From: Hermodice carunculata
Lineage: Eukaryota; Annelida; Polychaeta; Eunicida; Amphinomidae
Assembly: GCA_964020975.1 (NCBI GenBank)
Contig: OZ026612.1
Coordinates: forward strand, 134,036,418-134,100,417
Direction of reading: 5' to 3'
Length of the DNA: 64,000 nt
Shown: positions 1-11,700 of the stretch, piece by piece
Position numbering within the stretch: position 1 is the first letter of the stretch
Layout: each line of letters begins with the position of its first letter
Made by a program: the position numbers and the translations under genes
Notes under the pieces: generated by a model
The model's input: only the letters and a program-made list of their open reading frames with translations
The model's database searches: none
Told to the model about the DNA's origin: nothing

Positions 1-225
1 GCTCTGTGACCTTGGGAATTGGGTCTAGGTCACCCATCTTTCAACTTAACTTAACCCTTACAATCAATTATAACATTACGTAACATGAAAGACCTGGCTC
101 AAAAACTTCTCAAGTTATAGTGCAGACATTTTGCAGACAGATGGACAAAGTGACTGCTGTATGCCTCCTCCTCTTACAAGGGGGAACAGGACATAACAAG
201 GAAGCAGAACAAATAGGTGTAGAAT
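1..225 (+). repeat. 3' end of an E-family-like interspersed repeat
   Basis: The stretch opens with a TGACCTTGGGAA / TAGGTCACCC pair of the kind seen in the other TGACCT repeats, and then has a GACAGATGGACAAAGTGAC segment followed by a small hairpin (CCTCC...GGGGG, about 166-186). This is the order seen at the 3' ends of the E copies near 44280 and 26650. The 5' part lies outside the window. Assignment to family E is by layout only. Confidence 0.35.
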
Positions 226-911
226 GCCTGCTGCAATAGTACTCCACTTCAAAATGAGGTTCCCATGGCATACTGGTGGTCACAATAGCTTGTGTTGCTG
301 AGCCAATATATAAAATCGGGTTGATTGCACAATTTCACTTAAAACAGATGAATGCATATAAAAAGTGCATGCATGTACATTGTAAGCTCTAGTACAAATG
401 GATGGTGGTGGGAAAATGTGCCCTCATCCTTGCTGTGGCCTTCAGGTATACATGTATCATCAACAAAATGTGCATTTGTAACTTCTGTCCTCTATTTTAT
501 GTTCAGAACAAGCGAGACTCAAACTTGCAACTTTTGGCCCCAGTCGCCTAGGTCCTCATTAAATCACAGGAATTCAAATATTTGTTTGCATTGAGCATGT
601 TCAGAAACTTAATAATGCTTCACTTTAGCTGCAAGTAACAATTACCAGACATTTATGAATGGGTGTGGGGATCAGTATTTTAACAGATCAGCCATGTGCA
701 TGTGAACATACACTGGTGTCTCTTGGTTAATGCTTTCTAGTTTGGAATTTGTTGTTGTAAGCATGAAGGAGCCCGGGCCTGAACTCTGAAAAAGTGGCTT
801 TGCTGACGGATGTTCTTTAGCAAGTATTTGTGAAACCTCAATCCCGACTTTCAAAGGCAACTGTTTTCAAAACTCAAATTAACCTACACCAACACAGAGC
901 ACTCTGAAATT
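226..911. other. Intergenic, nothing recognised
   Basis: No coding signature, RNA gene or strong repeat is seen. The short open frames here (up to 80 aa) have no recognisable motif and are treated as chance. Confidence 0.4.
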
Positions 912-1468
912 AGACAAGAAGATTTGCTAGTTAGCAAATAAGACTATGTGCCTCCAAAATTTGCCTACGTTTAAATGCTACAGCTTCTGTTTGTGATTTA
1001 TTTGATGTGCCTTCAGCACAAACCTATCAATCAAACTGGCAATTGTGCTTCTACCTATAATAGTTTTGAAGATATGCAACATTTAAATTACACTTTCCAA
1101 GTGCTGCTGGCCTAATTAGCATAAATTAAAATTCTATAGCTTTTATTTGTGGTTCACAGGATGCACCTACAGCACAAACCTATAAATAGAAGTGGAATGG
1201 CACCTCTACATATAATAGTTTTGAAGATATTCAAGATTTAAAATTTCAAATGGCCGTAATTTTAACAGTTTTAAATGCACTCATCTGTATTTGCAAAAAG
1301 ACAAAAATTCATACATGAATCTATAATTGTACCAAGTTTGGAGTTTCTAAGGGTAATAGCGTCTGAGAAAATTGTTGGACAAAATTACTGGTACAGAAGA
1401 ATCAGAAGAATAAAGAAACAAAGAGACCCAACAAAAACAGCATGTCTGTGTCGGCGCACAGACATATA
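912..1468 (+). repeat. Family A element, copy A1
   Basis: The 5' end is the imperfect hairpin GATTTGCTAG/TTAGCAAATA (921-940) followed by ACTATGTGCCT. Two diverged core units follow, marked by AATAGTTTTGAAGATAT at about 1056 and 1215 (period about 159 bp), with AATTAGCATAAATT between them. After the conserved block CCAAGTTTGGAGTTTCTA and a short A-rich, GAAA-like tract comes the 3' hairpin GTCTGTGTCGGCGCACAGAC (1444-1463). The right arm of that hairpin complements the sequence after the 5' hairpin, as in the better copies A3 and A5. Non-coding. Confidence 0.65.
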
Positions 1469-2144
1469 AGTATAGAGTTAGGTCCTCTGGATGACCATCA
1501 GAGGGCAATACAAAAGGCCAACCTGGTAGGTAATACTAGGTTACTTCTATGCTACCACAATGGATTCTGGCTCATTTACAACAAATATCAATGCATTCAT
1601 TAAAATTTTTGATTACACCATATACAGGGTATACCAGGTGGGCAAACATTAAGAGACCCTTGGTGCAGAGGTGAGCAAATCAGGAGCTGACTTTGTTACA
1701 CTACAGTAGGTTTTTTTTTTTGTTTTGTTTTTTTTTTGCTGCATATACTTTGCTGGGGGCACAAAACTGAAAATACAAACACACAACAAAGTACTTTAAC
1801 ATTAATTTAACATGAACACAAACCTTCCATGACGTTTCTAAAACCTTGAAATCGTGACAATTTCAGTTAAAAATACATGTATTCTCAGTGATATAAACAA
1901 GTAACAATGCAGAGGAAAAGGACACAATGGAGTGCGTGGCTGTAGTAAGGTGCAAGTGGACGTGGTACGTTGGTACAACACAAGGCAAAATCATTGAAGT
2001 GCCGGCACTCACACACGTTGCAGTGGTGTGTAGCATGAGATTGAGCCACAAAATGCGAGTGGATGCACCCACAACACAATGGGGTGTGGTTTGGGCACAT
2101 CAGACATGACAATACACACAGATGGTATCTTGACATGGAATGGA
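1469..2144. other. Intergenic, poly-T tract only
   Basis: Contains a T-rich tract at about 1709-1738. The short open frames on both strands at 1863-2157 overlap each other and show no motif. No gene can be supported. Confidence 0.35.
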
Positions 2145-2273
2145 CTACACCAGACATATAAACCTACATGAGTCCTCCAGCATTTCCTGCGACGTAGACG
2201 GCAGGTTTGCATAGGCATTGATTTCTGGCAGTTCCGAGTCCCATACATCCCACAAGTAATCCAGGTTCTCCAT
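2145..2273 (-). CDS. Candidate short coding exon (hypothetical, 42 aa)
   Basis: A 42-residue frame starts at an ATG (2273) and ends at a TAG (2145). It reads MENLDYLWDVWDSELPEINA and continues as an acidic, low-cysteine peptide with SQEMLEDS. Its amino-acid mix is more protein-like than the other frames in this stretch, which are rich in Cys and His. An AG/GTTTAT step about 25 bases before the stop could be a splice donor. No pyrimidine-rich acceptor is visible upstream, so it would have to be a first coding exon. I do not recognise the peptide. It could easily be chance. Confidence 0.2.
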   Translation of the reverse strand: MENLDYLWDVWDSELPEINAYANLPSTSQEMLEDSCRFICLV

Positions 2274-3290
2274 GTATACAGGTCAGCAAGGAGCCCCGCA
2301 GTATCCTCTCACACAAAGTACCATGGAAGCCTGTGCAGTAACGCGTACACTCTTCACTGTCTTCTTATTCACATTTATCCAGCTGCGGTACAAGTTAAGT
2401 GGACAGGTGCCTGTTTGCACCCACGGAGCCATGTGGCCGACATCATCACAACCTCATACATCCACAACCGTTGAATTTCAATCTCAAGTAACAGCAATCC
2501 AAATTTCTAACATAGTTTAAAAATTTCTACATGGAAAAAAATCTGAGACTGCAGATTTTACTGGGACAGCAAATAAAATGAATGCTTTGCAATATATCAA
2601 AGTCCACACCAAGATCCATATAAATGACTGCAGTCATCCCCAGTGTATACCATGGTTATGTTAGACAAACAGTTGAAAGTAAATAGTGAAATAAGCTAAA
2701 CTAACCACAATGAAAGTCTCAATGAGTAGTTGTGAAGCATAGCAGATCAAAGTTCAACACACAGATCACAAAAACAGCACTTCTCTCCTGCTCTGTCATT
2801 GTATCATATTGCAGTATGGGAAATGGAAAAAGACGACACTTTAATAGTGTACACCTATAACACTGAACACATGTCATTAAAGTGAAATCATTGCCTGGTA
2901 TTATACACTGGTGGTTGCTGTGGGTGGGTGATGATAGCTGTAGCATACATCCGCTCTGCTCCAGATCGGGGATTACTCTCAGCAATCAATGTGCATCTTC
3001 CCAGACATTTTTTTTAAGTTTGCAGTAATGTTTTCAACTTGACACATCCTTGTAAAGAGTACCCCTCCAAAGATTTCCCATGTGGTATACTTTGGTAGAC
3101 ATAACCACGACTCTGCAACAAACTCCAGTGAAGGTAGGGTGATGTGGATGATGTATTCCACACTTATCACCTAATTTGGAAGCCAGCTAAACACTTAATG
3201 GCTTGCTGGGTGCGACTCTGACATGGTGTCCAGGACGACTCTGGTTATACTTCAAGGACACAGTGTTTCATAACTGCTACACACTGCCAC
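2274..3290. other. Intergenic, nothing recognised
   Basis: No motif-bearing frame and no strong repeat. Open frames at 2272-2520, 2719-2985 and 2979-3170 lack recognisable domains. Confidence 0.35.
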
Positions 3291-3294
3291 CTAT

Positions 3295-3860
3295 GACATT
3301 TGGCCTGTAGTATCCTGCTGCACCCTGGGATATCCTATCTCCACCTAGGTTATCCCATTTCCTAATTCCACTTGTGGTATCCTTTTTTTTCCCCGCAATG
3401 TTTCACTATTTCCACCTGGGGTATCGCACTGCTTAAACTGTGGTATCGTGTCTACCTGGGGATGCCCATCCTTTCATTCTATGTACTCGTCTGCAACCAT
3501 ATCCAACAGACAACAGCACCAGTAATGACAGCATACAGTTAAGGTATCAGGTTCTGGTCAATTTTGATACGTTTCACAAAAAATGTCAACTACGTCATGC
3601 CATGACCTCATACACAGGTAAGAATTCTTCTCATCATCTAGCCCATATTTCTCTGATGTTGTTAGATATATTCCTGAAAAAATCTGGGAACTGTGAGATT
3701 CAACATCAGTGTTCTCTGTCTGGAAAAAAATCTGGATCTCTCACTGATGTAAGTGCCAAGTATCAGCCTTTTCTCTGATGTTCTTAGATATTCCTGGAAA
3801 TTGGACTCAGCATCAAAGTTTTCTGCCAGGAAGTAATTCAGGATCTCTCGTCCACCTTTC
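3295..3860 (+). repeat. Degenerate short tandem repeats (GGTATCC-type and TCTGATGTT-type)
   Basis: From 3305 to 3450 the words GTATCC, GATATCC and GTTATCC recur every 25-35 bases beside CACCTGGG-like words. From 3645 to 3860 a second, longer degenerate unit recurs (CTCTGATGTT ... AGATATTCCTG ... AATCTGGATCTCTC). Both look like decayed minisatellites leading into the 75-bp array. The frame at 3440-3778 is a by-product. Confidence 0.4.
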
Positions 3861-4004
3861 TGATGTCAGACAGCGGTGCTTTGGTTATCATCTCCATTGT
3901 TACCCACAATGGAGCTCTTGTTTTCTGTACACGACTGTTACACAAGACCTTATCCTGAAATTAAGAAGTCCACACAGAGGTTTAACACAGTTCTCTACAT
4001 GTAT

Positions 4005-4820
4005 GCTATGAAAAGTCTCAGATCATTAAGTTCCTAGTTATGTTCCACATAGGAGTTTTACACAGTTCTTGACATGTTTGCCTAAAAAAGTCTAAGATCA
4101 TGAAGTTCCTAGTTATCTCCCACATACGAGCTTTACACAGTTATCTACATGTTTGTCATAAAAAAGTCTAAGATCACTAAGTTCCTAGTTATGTTCCACA
4201 TAGGAATTTTACACAGTTATCTACATGTTTGCCATAATAAAGTCTAAGATCACTAAGTTCCTAGTTATGTTCCACATAGGAATTTTACACAGTTCTCTAC
4301 ATGTTTACCATAAAAGGTTTAAGATCATTAAGTTCCTAGTTATGTTCCACATAGGAGTTTTACACAGTTCTCTACATGTTTACCATAAAAGGTTTAAGAT
4401 CATTAAGTTCCTAGTTATGTTCCACATAGGAATTTTACACAGTTCTCTACATGTTTACCATAAAAGGTTTAAGATCATTAAGTTCCTAGTTATGTTCCAC
4501 ATAGGAGTTTTACAGTTCTCTACATGTTTGCCATAAAAAAGTCTACGATCATTAAGTTCCTAGCCATGTTCCACATGGGAATTTTACACAGTTCTCTACA
4601 TGTTTACTATAAAAAGTTTAAGATCATTGAATTCCATGTTGTGTCCCACATATGAGTTTCACAGTTCTCTACATGTTTGCCATAATATGTCTAAGATCAC
4701 TAAGTTCCTTTCTATGTTCCACACAGGAGTATTACATAGTACTTTACATGTTTGCCATAAAAAGTCTATCAGATCAATAAGTTCCTATGTTATGTTCCAC
4801 ACAGGAGTTTTACACAGTGC
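4005..4820 (+). repeat. 75-bp minisatellite, about 11 units
   Basis: The unit carries TCTAAGATCATTAAGTTCCT, then GTTATGTTCCACATAGGA and CAGTTCTCTACATGTTTGCC. The marker AAGTTCCT falls at 4028, 4103, 4179, 4255, 4330, 4405, 4480, 4554, 4702 and 4779, with a variant near 4629, so the period is 73-77 bp. The central units at 4255-4500 are nearly identical and the edges are more diverged. Because 75 is a multiple of three the array keeps frames open (103 and 98 aa); these are not genes. Confidence 0.9.
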
Positions 4821-4824
4821 AGGG

Positions 4825-6540
4825 ACAGGCATTTACTGCAACTGTGGAAAAGAAGTGTTTTTTTTTAGGGAAATGGGCTTTACATGCAGATTTTAATAAT
4901 TGAGCACAAGATCAGCAAAAACAGCAAAAATGTAAAAAACTATTAGAACCATGCATGCGAAAGATTTTTAGTTGTGATTAGAAATGGATTCCCTGTTAAG
5001 TACAACAAATCATTGCTCAACATGTGGAATTATCTGCGTATATTCACAAAACCTGGTGGTGTGTTTTCCAGATAATCTTATAATATATGACTAACAATAT
5101 GTTGCAGTATTTTTATGTCTACATCAATATCTTACTGCCACATAAAAATATTAAATTTAATTAAACTGATGGCTAATGTACCTTGCACAATGCATATTGT
5201 GCACTTTAACGGTTGAAAATTGGCTAAACAATGTAAAAATAGTGCTAAAATTGCACTTTTTTGTGCCTTCCGTATGACTAGATCACCTGCAGTAAACACC
5301 ACATGTTTGGTATCATTGGGAAGTTCAGAACTTCGTCTGCATCAGTAAAATGCTCTCTCATTAGCTAAATGTGACTGGAATGTGGTTAATCTGTGCCAAA
5401 CATTACTGTTTCAAAGGTTAGAAAAGTTATTCAAACAATCTTTTCTATTGGCTGATGGTGATGTAGTCAGATTGTCATGTGACTTATTTGGATAATTAAT
5501 GCTGAAGATTAGTCACGTAGACCAATAGGAGCATGGCGATTTCCCAATGATCATTTTGACGTATACTTCTATGCAGATCTCCTCACCATGCCCTGGGTGA
5601 AAAGCATGGCTGCAGGGTACGATAAAAGTGGCAAATCTGGCTGTTTTGATGCTGTTAATCTATTAACATGTAAAAACTTTTGTTACTTTCATAAGATAAG
5701 GACTTAGACAGTTCTTCTGAAGCTTTCTGTTATGATTGAAAGACATGCAGAAGGATATTCACAGTACATTTGGCATCGATGAAGGGAACGTCTTGAGCCC
5801 AGACTCCATTTGCACATAGCATTGTTTTTTCCAAACATTTCAGTTCTGTCTTCAAAAAATCTAACCACTAATTGTAAATAAGCTGTAAAATATACATGAT
5901 AATAAGATTTTGCACTGTGGAAATCAATCACATATGCAGCAACAGTCACTTCAAACAAATTACTGCAGAATACATATATACACTGTTAGAGATGTAGCAC
6001 ACACAGCGACTGGCACTGGGAGACCACAAGTGGTCATCACTGCATCAGGTTCAGAGTGAACATGATTATGTAATAGAAACACGAGCACTGTGATGAACAC
6101 GCTTTTCTCCAAGCTCGCATAAGTGAGTTCATGTCGTTCCATTCCTGCGCAAAAAGTTCCAACATATGTACAAAGTAGCAAAAGTAATTTGAGCCTGACA
6201 GCATGCACAGAAAAAACCCAAAAGTGAATGCAATTATTTGTGAAAAGATTAACAATTCCAAGCACTCTGGAAGGAAACCCATTTCTAATGACAACAGTAC
6301 TGTAATTATGGTGCCTTGATCTGACCGTGACAATCCTTGATGTACTACAATGTTGCAGCAGGTAGCCTGCACTAGGGATAGACTAAATTACCATATTGCA
6401 AGCCCTTTTTACTACAAAATACTGCATGATTTCAAGATTTTGATACATTTTGCCCTACAAAATTACCACTTGCGAAGTTGCGGTAAGTCGCGGAATTCGG
6501 TCAAGAGTGTGGAAGGAATGTGTATTTTCTAAATGTGGTA
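4825..6540. other. Intergenic, nothing firm
   Basis: AT-rich single-copy-looking DNA. Inverted CCAAT words (ATTGGCTG, ACCAATAGG) and a CACGTA word lie near 5448-5535. Minus frames at 5704-5958 and 5960-6372 have no recognisable domain. Confidence 0.35.
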
Positions 6541-6559
6541 AATTCCAGTCCCTGACAAT

Positions 6560-6685
6560 ACCCTACACGTTTGCCATAAAAAGTCTAAGATCAGTAAATT
6601 CCTAGTTATGTTCCAAACAGGGGTCTAACACAGTACTCGCCATATATACTGAAATATGTCTATGAATATTAAGTTCCTTGTTAAG
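6560..6685 (+). repeat. Detached, degenerate units of the 75-bp minisatellite
   Basis: About 1.7 kb beyond the main array, TTTGCCATAAAAAGTCTAAG, AAATTCCTAGTTATGTTCCA and a second AAGTTCCTTGTTA recur at roughly the same spacing. These are two diverged units of the repeat at 4005-4820. Confidence 0.65.
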
Positions 6686-6694
6686 ACTTGCACA

Positions 6695-6828
6695 CAGTAT
6701 GCACATCATCTCCTACAGTGTGCACATCTTCTCCCACACTGTGCACATCATCTCCCACAGTGTGCACATCTTCTCCCACACTGTGCACATCATCTCCCAC
6801 AGTGTGCACATCTTCTCCCAAACATGGA
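6695..6828 (+). repeat. 20/40-bp minisatellite
   Basis: TGCACATCATCTCCCACAGT alternates with TGCACATCTTCTCCCACACT. The basic unit is 20 bp and the higher-order unit 40 bp, with about 6.5 basic units. It produces the His/Ser-rich part of a 124-aa frame (6678-7052), which I do not treat as a gene. Confidence 0.85.
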
Positions 6829-6829
6829 A

Positions 6830-7887
6830 TAATTCACTATTCTTTACAGATTTAAATAAAGAATTTTTTAGGGATGTAATGCACTTTCACTCCTGTTCAA
6901 AATTCAACCCTTACAATACAACTACAAACAAACTATCAGCTGGTTTACTGAAGCACTTCAAACACAATCAAGTTTGGTTTGTTTCTGCCATCAGATGGGC
7001 CCAATGTCTGCTGCCACGACAAGTTACACAGACCTATACTTGGCTGCCTTAATGTAAAACATTCTTACTTTTGACCTGTCGGTATTGGCCTATAGATACA
7101 GAACATTATGTTCCTGGTAATCTACAAATTGGTGCAAAGATGAAGAAATCTGTGATTAATTGCGTAATAAACACACCTAGAAAACACACACAGACCCAGA
7201 AGAAGAACGCCTTTTCTTAATGTCTTAATTTAAACCTGTAAAAAGATACTGATGACAATGTTGTACAGTTCCAAGCTGAAGGGACATCTAAATTGTCCCA
7301 TAAATTTTCTCTGCAAATCTCCAATCAAAGCTGGGTATGCCTCATGGTACCTTAAATCCTTAAAGGCAGCTGACGGAAACCTACAGCAGACCTACCACCG
7401 TTACTATTCCACACACTTTGACATCACATAGTACTCTTATTTTCACCTTCACACCTATTAAACTATACTTTTGGGGGTATCAATAACATATTAACATAAA
7501 GACTAAAGGGGAAAAAAGAAAAAATGCTACACCTGAACACACTAAGACCCACTTAGTTAAAAACATGACAGAATCAATATTTTGACTGCTGAATCATTTT
7601 CTCTCTCTCTCTCTCCTTTTTTGTACCACTGTGTAAATCACGTAAATGAATCATTAATCAATAAAAGGAAACAAACAGACAAATATTCCATATTTTGTTG
7701 TTTAATATGGTTTTATTTTAACTGCTTAATTATACTTTCCCATTTTCATTTTTAAAATTTTTACTTACATTTTGTTACTTTAATTACGAGTTTCATTTTA
7801 ATTGTCAGTTTGGTTACTTTCATGTACGTCTCATTTTGCCAGTGGAAACAACAGCCCTCCATATTTCGTACCCTGTCACAAAAGGCT
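6830..7887. other. Intergenic, short CT microsatellite
   Basis: No gene or large repeat is seen. A short (TC)n tract lies at about 7600-7614. Confidence 0.35.
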
Positions 7888-8250
7888 GACTCAGACTCAG
7901 ACTCAGACTCAAGACTCCTTTATTTGACCGAAAATACACAATATAAGATTCAACGGTAACAAGCTATACAACACCCTCCATATTTTTTAACCCATAACAA
8001 TGAGGGTAACAGGCTCCCTGCAACAAACTCGAAGATGTAGACATTTAAAGGGCAAGCTGCACCTTCATGTCCCTTGAGACTTCCTAGAGCCTACCTGCAC
8101 ACTCTTGTGCCCACATCTACACCCACACTAACACGGGATACAAAGGGTTACAGGGTGACCAGTTCTCTGCAACAAACTCTAAGACAAACATATCTTAAGA
8201 GCAAGCAACACCTTCATGTCCCTTGGGAATTCCTTGACCATACCTCCAAA
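7888..8250 (-). repeat. Probable retroelement 3' tail with an internal 145-bp duplication
   Basis: A (GACTCA)n tract at 7888-7912 is followed by CTCCTTTATTTGACCGAAAA. Read on the minus strand this is an AATAAAG-like signal followed by a short tandem tail, the usual end of many LINEs and SINEs. A segment marked CAACAAACTC ... CACCTTCATGTCCCTTG occurs twice, near 8020-8100 and 8165-8245. No coding part is visible. Confidence 0.4.
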
Positions 8251-8550
8251 CCACAAAATGAGACATATATCTAGTTGTATAATAAATAATTAATAAAGAC
8301 AAAGTACATATGTTGAAATGTTTCCACCAATACAAAATCAAATCTTGTAAGATGGTCACAGGGTCAAGTTGTACACATGGCACTCAGACTATGAAAGAGC
8401 ACATATGATCACTATATCGGAGGTGTTCCTTGAGCATGTATGAATGCTATATCAGGGTGTCCCCTGCTGTAAAATTAGCAGGCTGTTACTTTCGTTTTAA
8501 CACAAAATGTGTGGAGACACATTCCGTCTTTGGGTCTGGTTACCCAGTGT

Positions 8551-8569
8551 AATAATAATAATAATAATA
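8551..8569 (-). repeat. (ATT)n terminal tail of the LINE
   Basis: Six AAT repeats on the plus strand are ATT repeats at the very 3' end of the element on its sense strand. Short microsatellite tails instead of poly(A) are typical of CR1/L2-type LINEs and mark the insertion boundary. Confidence 0.8.
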
Positions 8570-8597
8570 CGGTGGCTCTCCGCTTGTCTGCCGCGGT

Positions 8598-8620
8598 CCT
8601 GTGTCACTCTGTGACACAGG
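8598..8620 (-). promoter_or_regulatory. 3'-terminal stem-loop of the LINE
   Basis: CCTGTGTCAC (8598-8607), loop TCT, GTGACACAGG (8611-8620): a perfect 10-bp stem with a 3-base loop, 28 bases before the tail. In related LINEs a 3' stem-loop is the site recognised by the element's own reverse transcriptase for target-primed reverse transcription; that role is inferred here. A T18 run on the sense strand (8629-8646 on plus as A18) lies just upstream. Confidence 0.7.
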
Positions 8621-8712
8621 TGGCCTAGAAAAAAAAAAAAAAAAAATCCATCCCTCTCACACCCTATCCCCGCCTCTAAGGCTCAGGCTTTTCCCATGGG
8701 AGCCCCCTTGGG

Positions 8713-8728
8713 AGCCCTTATAAGGGCT
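8713..8728 (-). repeat. Perfect 16-bp palindrome in the LINE 3' UTR
   Basis: AGCCCTTATAAGGGCT is a complete palindrome about 40 bases after the ORF2 stop, next to a second GGGAGCC / GGGCTCC-type pairing. It could extend the structured 3' end of the transcript. Confidence 0.5.
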
Positions 8729-8769
8729 ACCACCATTCCCATTCCTTCCCCTCCCTGTACTCTGGAATT

Positions 8770-11700
8770 CTAATTTAACCTGTTGCCTTCTAACTCTATT
8801 ATTTCATTCCTTTTCTCCCAGCATCCTACCAGGTAGTCCTGTACATTTTTATTACCTTTCCTGCCTCCCAGAAAGCCACCTTTCATACCTAAAATCCATG
8901 CTATACGTTCCTCTTCCTCTAAACCCTGAACCTCTTCTAAACCCTTGTAATTGTAATCTTCTCTGTGCCACTTTCTGAAAAAATCTTCCCTTATCTCTCT
9001 ATATGCATCACACCACATAAGCCAATGGTCCACTGTCTCATCTGCCTCTTTTCTACATGACTTACACTTTCCATTACTCCCTGTTGTCCACTTTTGACTT
9101 CTCTTTTCCAGATTGATTACTCCTGCCCTACTTTGAAACAGAAGTTTGGATCCCTTCCCTCCATCCCAACACACACTTTTCTGTGGCTTTTCTAATACCT
9201 TGTATGCCTTCAATGTACTTTTTTCCCTGACTCCTCTTTTCCAGTCTTCTTTCCAACCCTCTGTAACAGTCTTACCTACATATACTTTCCAATCATCCAC
9301 CTCATCATATCCTTTTAGTTCATATTTCTCTGCTAACCCGTCTATGTCTTTGACCCATCTTGTTTTTTCCTTGGCTACCTGATTGTAAACTTTCCTGCAC
9401 CACCTGTCTTCACTTATTCCTTGTAAATAACCCCAGTACTTTAACTTAGCTTTGGCAATTCTATCTGTGATTTTATTCCATCCTAACTCTCCTAGGACTG
9501 CTTCTGTTGCTGTACATGGTGGTGCTCCTAGTATCCATTTCCCCATCTCATTCTGTGCTTTCTCCATTCCCTGGATATCTCCCTCACTCACTGAAATCAC
9601 ATCTAAGCCATATATCATTCCTGGTATTGCAACTCTATCCCATAGTACTTTTGCTGTGTATGCTCTGTTGAAACTGTTCAATGCAGTAGCTTTAATCATT
9701 CCTTTTGTGCGATTCACTTTCTGTTTAATCTTCTCCACCTGATACCTGAACATGCCTTTATCCGTTGCTTTTATCTTAACACCTAGGTATTCATACTCAT
9801 CAACCTCCCCAATTTCAATTAACTGTTCCCTACCTTCTGGAATTTGGAACTGCCCAATTCTCCATTTTTTATTTCCATCTGGTTTCTTCCCAAGAGTCAT
9901 CACTTTACTCTTATCCTTACTAAATTCTAACCTCCATTTATTCCCGTATTCCCCTGCTATGTTCAGCATCTCTTGCAGTTCTTTCTGGGACTCTGCCATA
10001 AGTACGATGTCATCTGCAAAGAATAGACCAGGAATTTTTAGATCACCTACCCTTATGCCCTTATCACACTCCATCAACTTGTCCCCCAACTCCTTAACAT
10101 ACAAAGCGAACAAAATTGGGGACAGCACACACCCCTGCTTTAGGCCTATATCCAGACTTGCATTCTCTACTTCTACCTTTCCTACTGAAAGTGTACAGTC
10201 TACATCTTTGTAGAGTGCTTTCAGAATTTCTAGAAAATTTCCACCAAATCCCAATCCACTCAGTTTTCCCCATAGAGCATCTCTCCATACCCTGTCATAC
10301 GCTTTCCTCACATCTAAGAATCCCATGAAGACTTTCTTCCGCTTCTGTCTTGCCAGTTCTAAAACCTGGGTCAATGTGAAGATGTGGTCACCTACCCTTC
10401 TACCTGGTCTGAAACCATTCTGAATTTCCCCCAGAAGTCCGAGCCTTTCAACTATTCTACTTAGTCTCCGGTACATTATCCTACTGAAAATTTTACCCAC
10501 ATTTGATGAAATCGCAATGCCCCTACACTGATCCAATTGACCTCCTGGGCCCTTCTTTGGGATATATGAAATCCTTAGTCTATTCCATTCCTTTGGTACT
10601 TGTCTTTTCTCAATGACCCTATTGAAAAGCAACTGTAAACTATCTTCAATTTCTTCCGGCCCTCTCTTTATGAATTCTGTCAAGATATCATCTGGTCCTG
10701 GGGCTTTGCGTAGCCGCATCTGTTCAACTGCTATTTTAACTTCTATACTTCTGATCCTACAACACATCTCTGGATCCCATTGATCCTGTGTGTACTCTGC
10801 TTGACACCCTGGTACTGTTCCCTGACCCCACTGTGGGTTATTGACTTCTTCCCAATGCTCCCTTAAGGCTTCCTGTATTTCTTCCTTGTTTTCAGTTCTT
10901 TTCCCTCTGTGTATGATTTCCACTGCTTTATTCTGTTTTCGCCGATTAACCTGTTTCCAAAAGATGACTGACCCTTCCCCCCCATTCTCCATTATTTTCC
11001 TTGTCATTTGTTCATTATTGCTGGCCCTCTTCTCTGCTTTCATCTCTGCTACATTCCTTCTACATTCCATATACTGTCTCTTAGCTTCTTCTATATCACC
11101 TTGTGAGTACCTGTTTTTCCTGGCTAATCTCCATGCTCTATTTTTAACCCTCTTTCTTTTTATAGCTCCTTTCAGTTCTGGGTCTATTCTATATCCTAGA
11201 TTTTCAACTGGGACTTTCTTTCTACCTATCTTCTCCTGTGCTACCTTAAGAATTCTTCTGGTCAGGTCCCCATTCATTTCCTGTACTTCTCCCTCGTCTT
11301 CAAATCTATTCTTCCATTCCTGCAATTCAACTTTGAGACTCTCTTGATACCCTGCCCAGTCTGTTTCTTCCTTAATATTCCACACCCATTTAGTTCCCCC
11401 TCGGTTTCTTCTTTGGTATTTCATGTTAATGGAGACTATCATCCAGTTATGGTCACTGCCTATATCCAATCTCCCTTCATCATCTATTTCACAGTTTTGA
11501 GTCATCTGAAATATTCCATTGTCCACTAAAATATAATCAATTATTGTCTGCCTTTCACCAGATGCCCATGTCCACTTTCCTTTACATTTTACATCCCTAT
11601 TAACTATCCTCAGACCAAATTCCCTTGTGAAATTCAGTAACCTGGTTCCATTTCTATTAATTCCGCTATCCCCTCCCTCTATTCCACTCATTCCATTACC

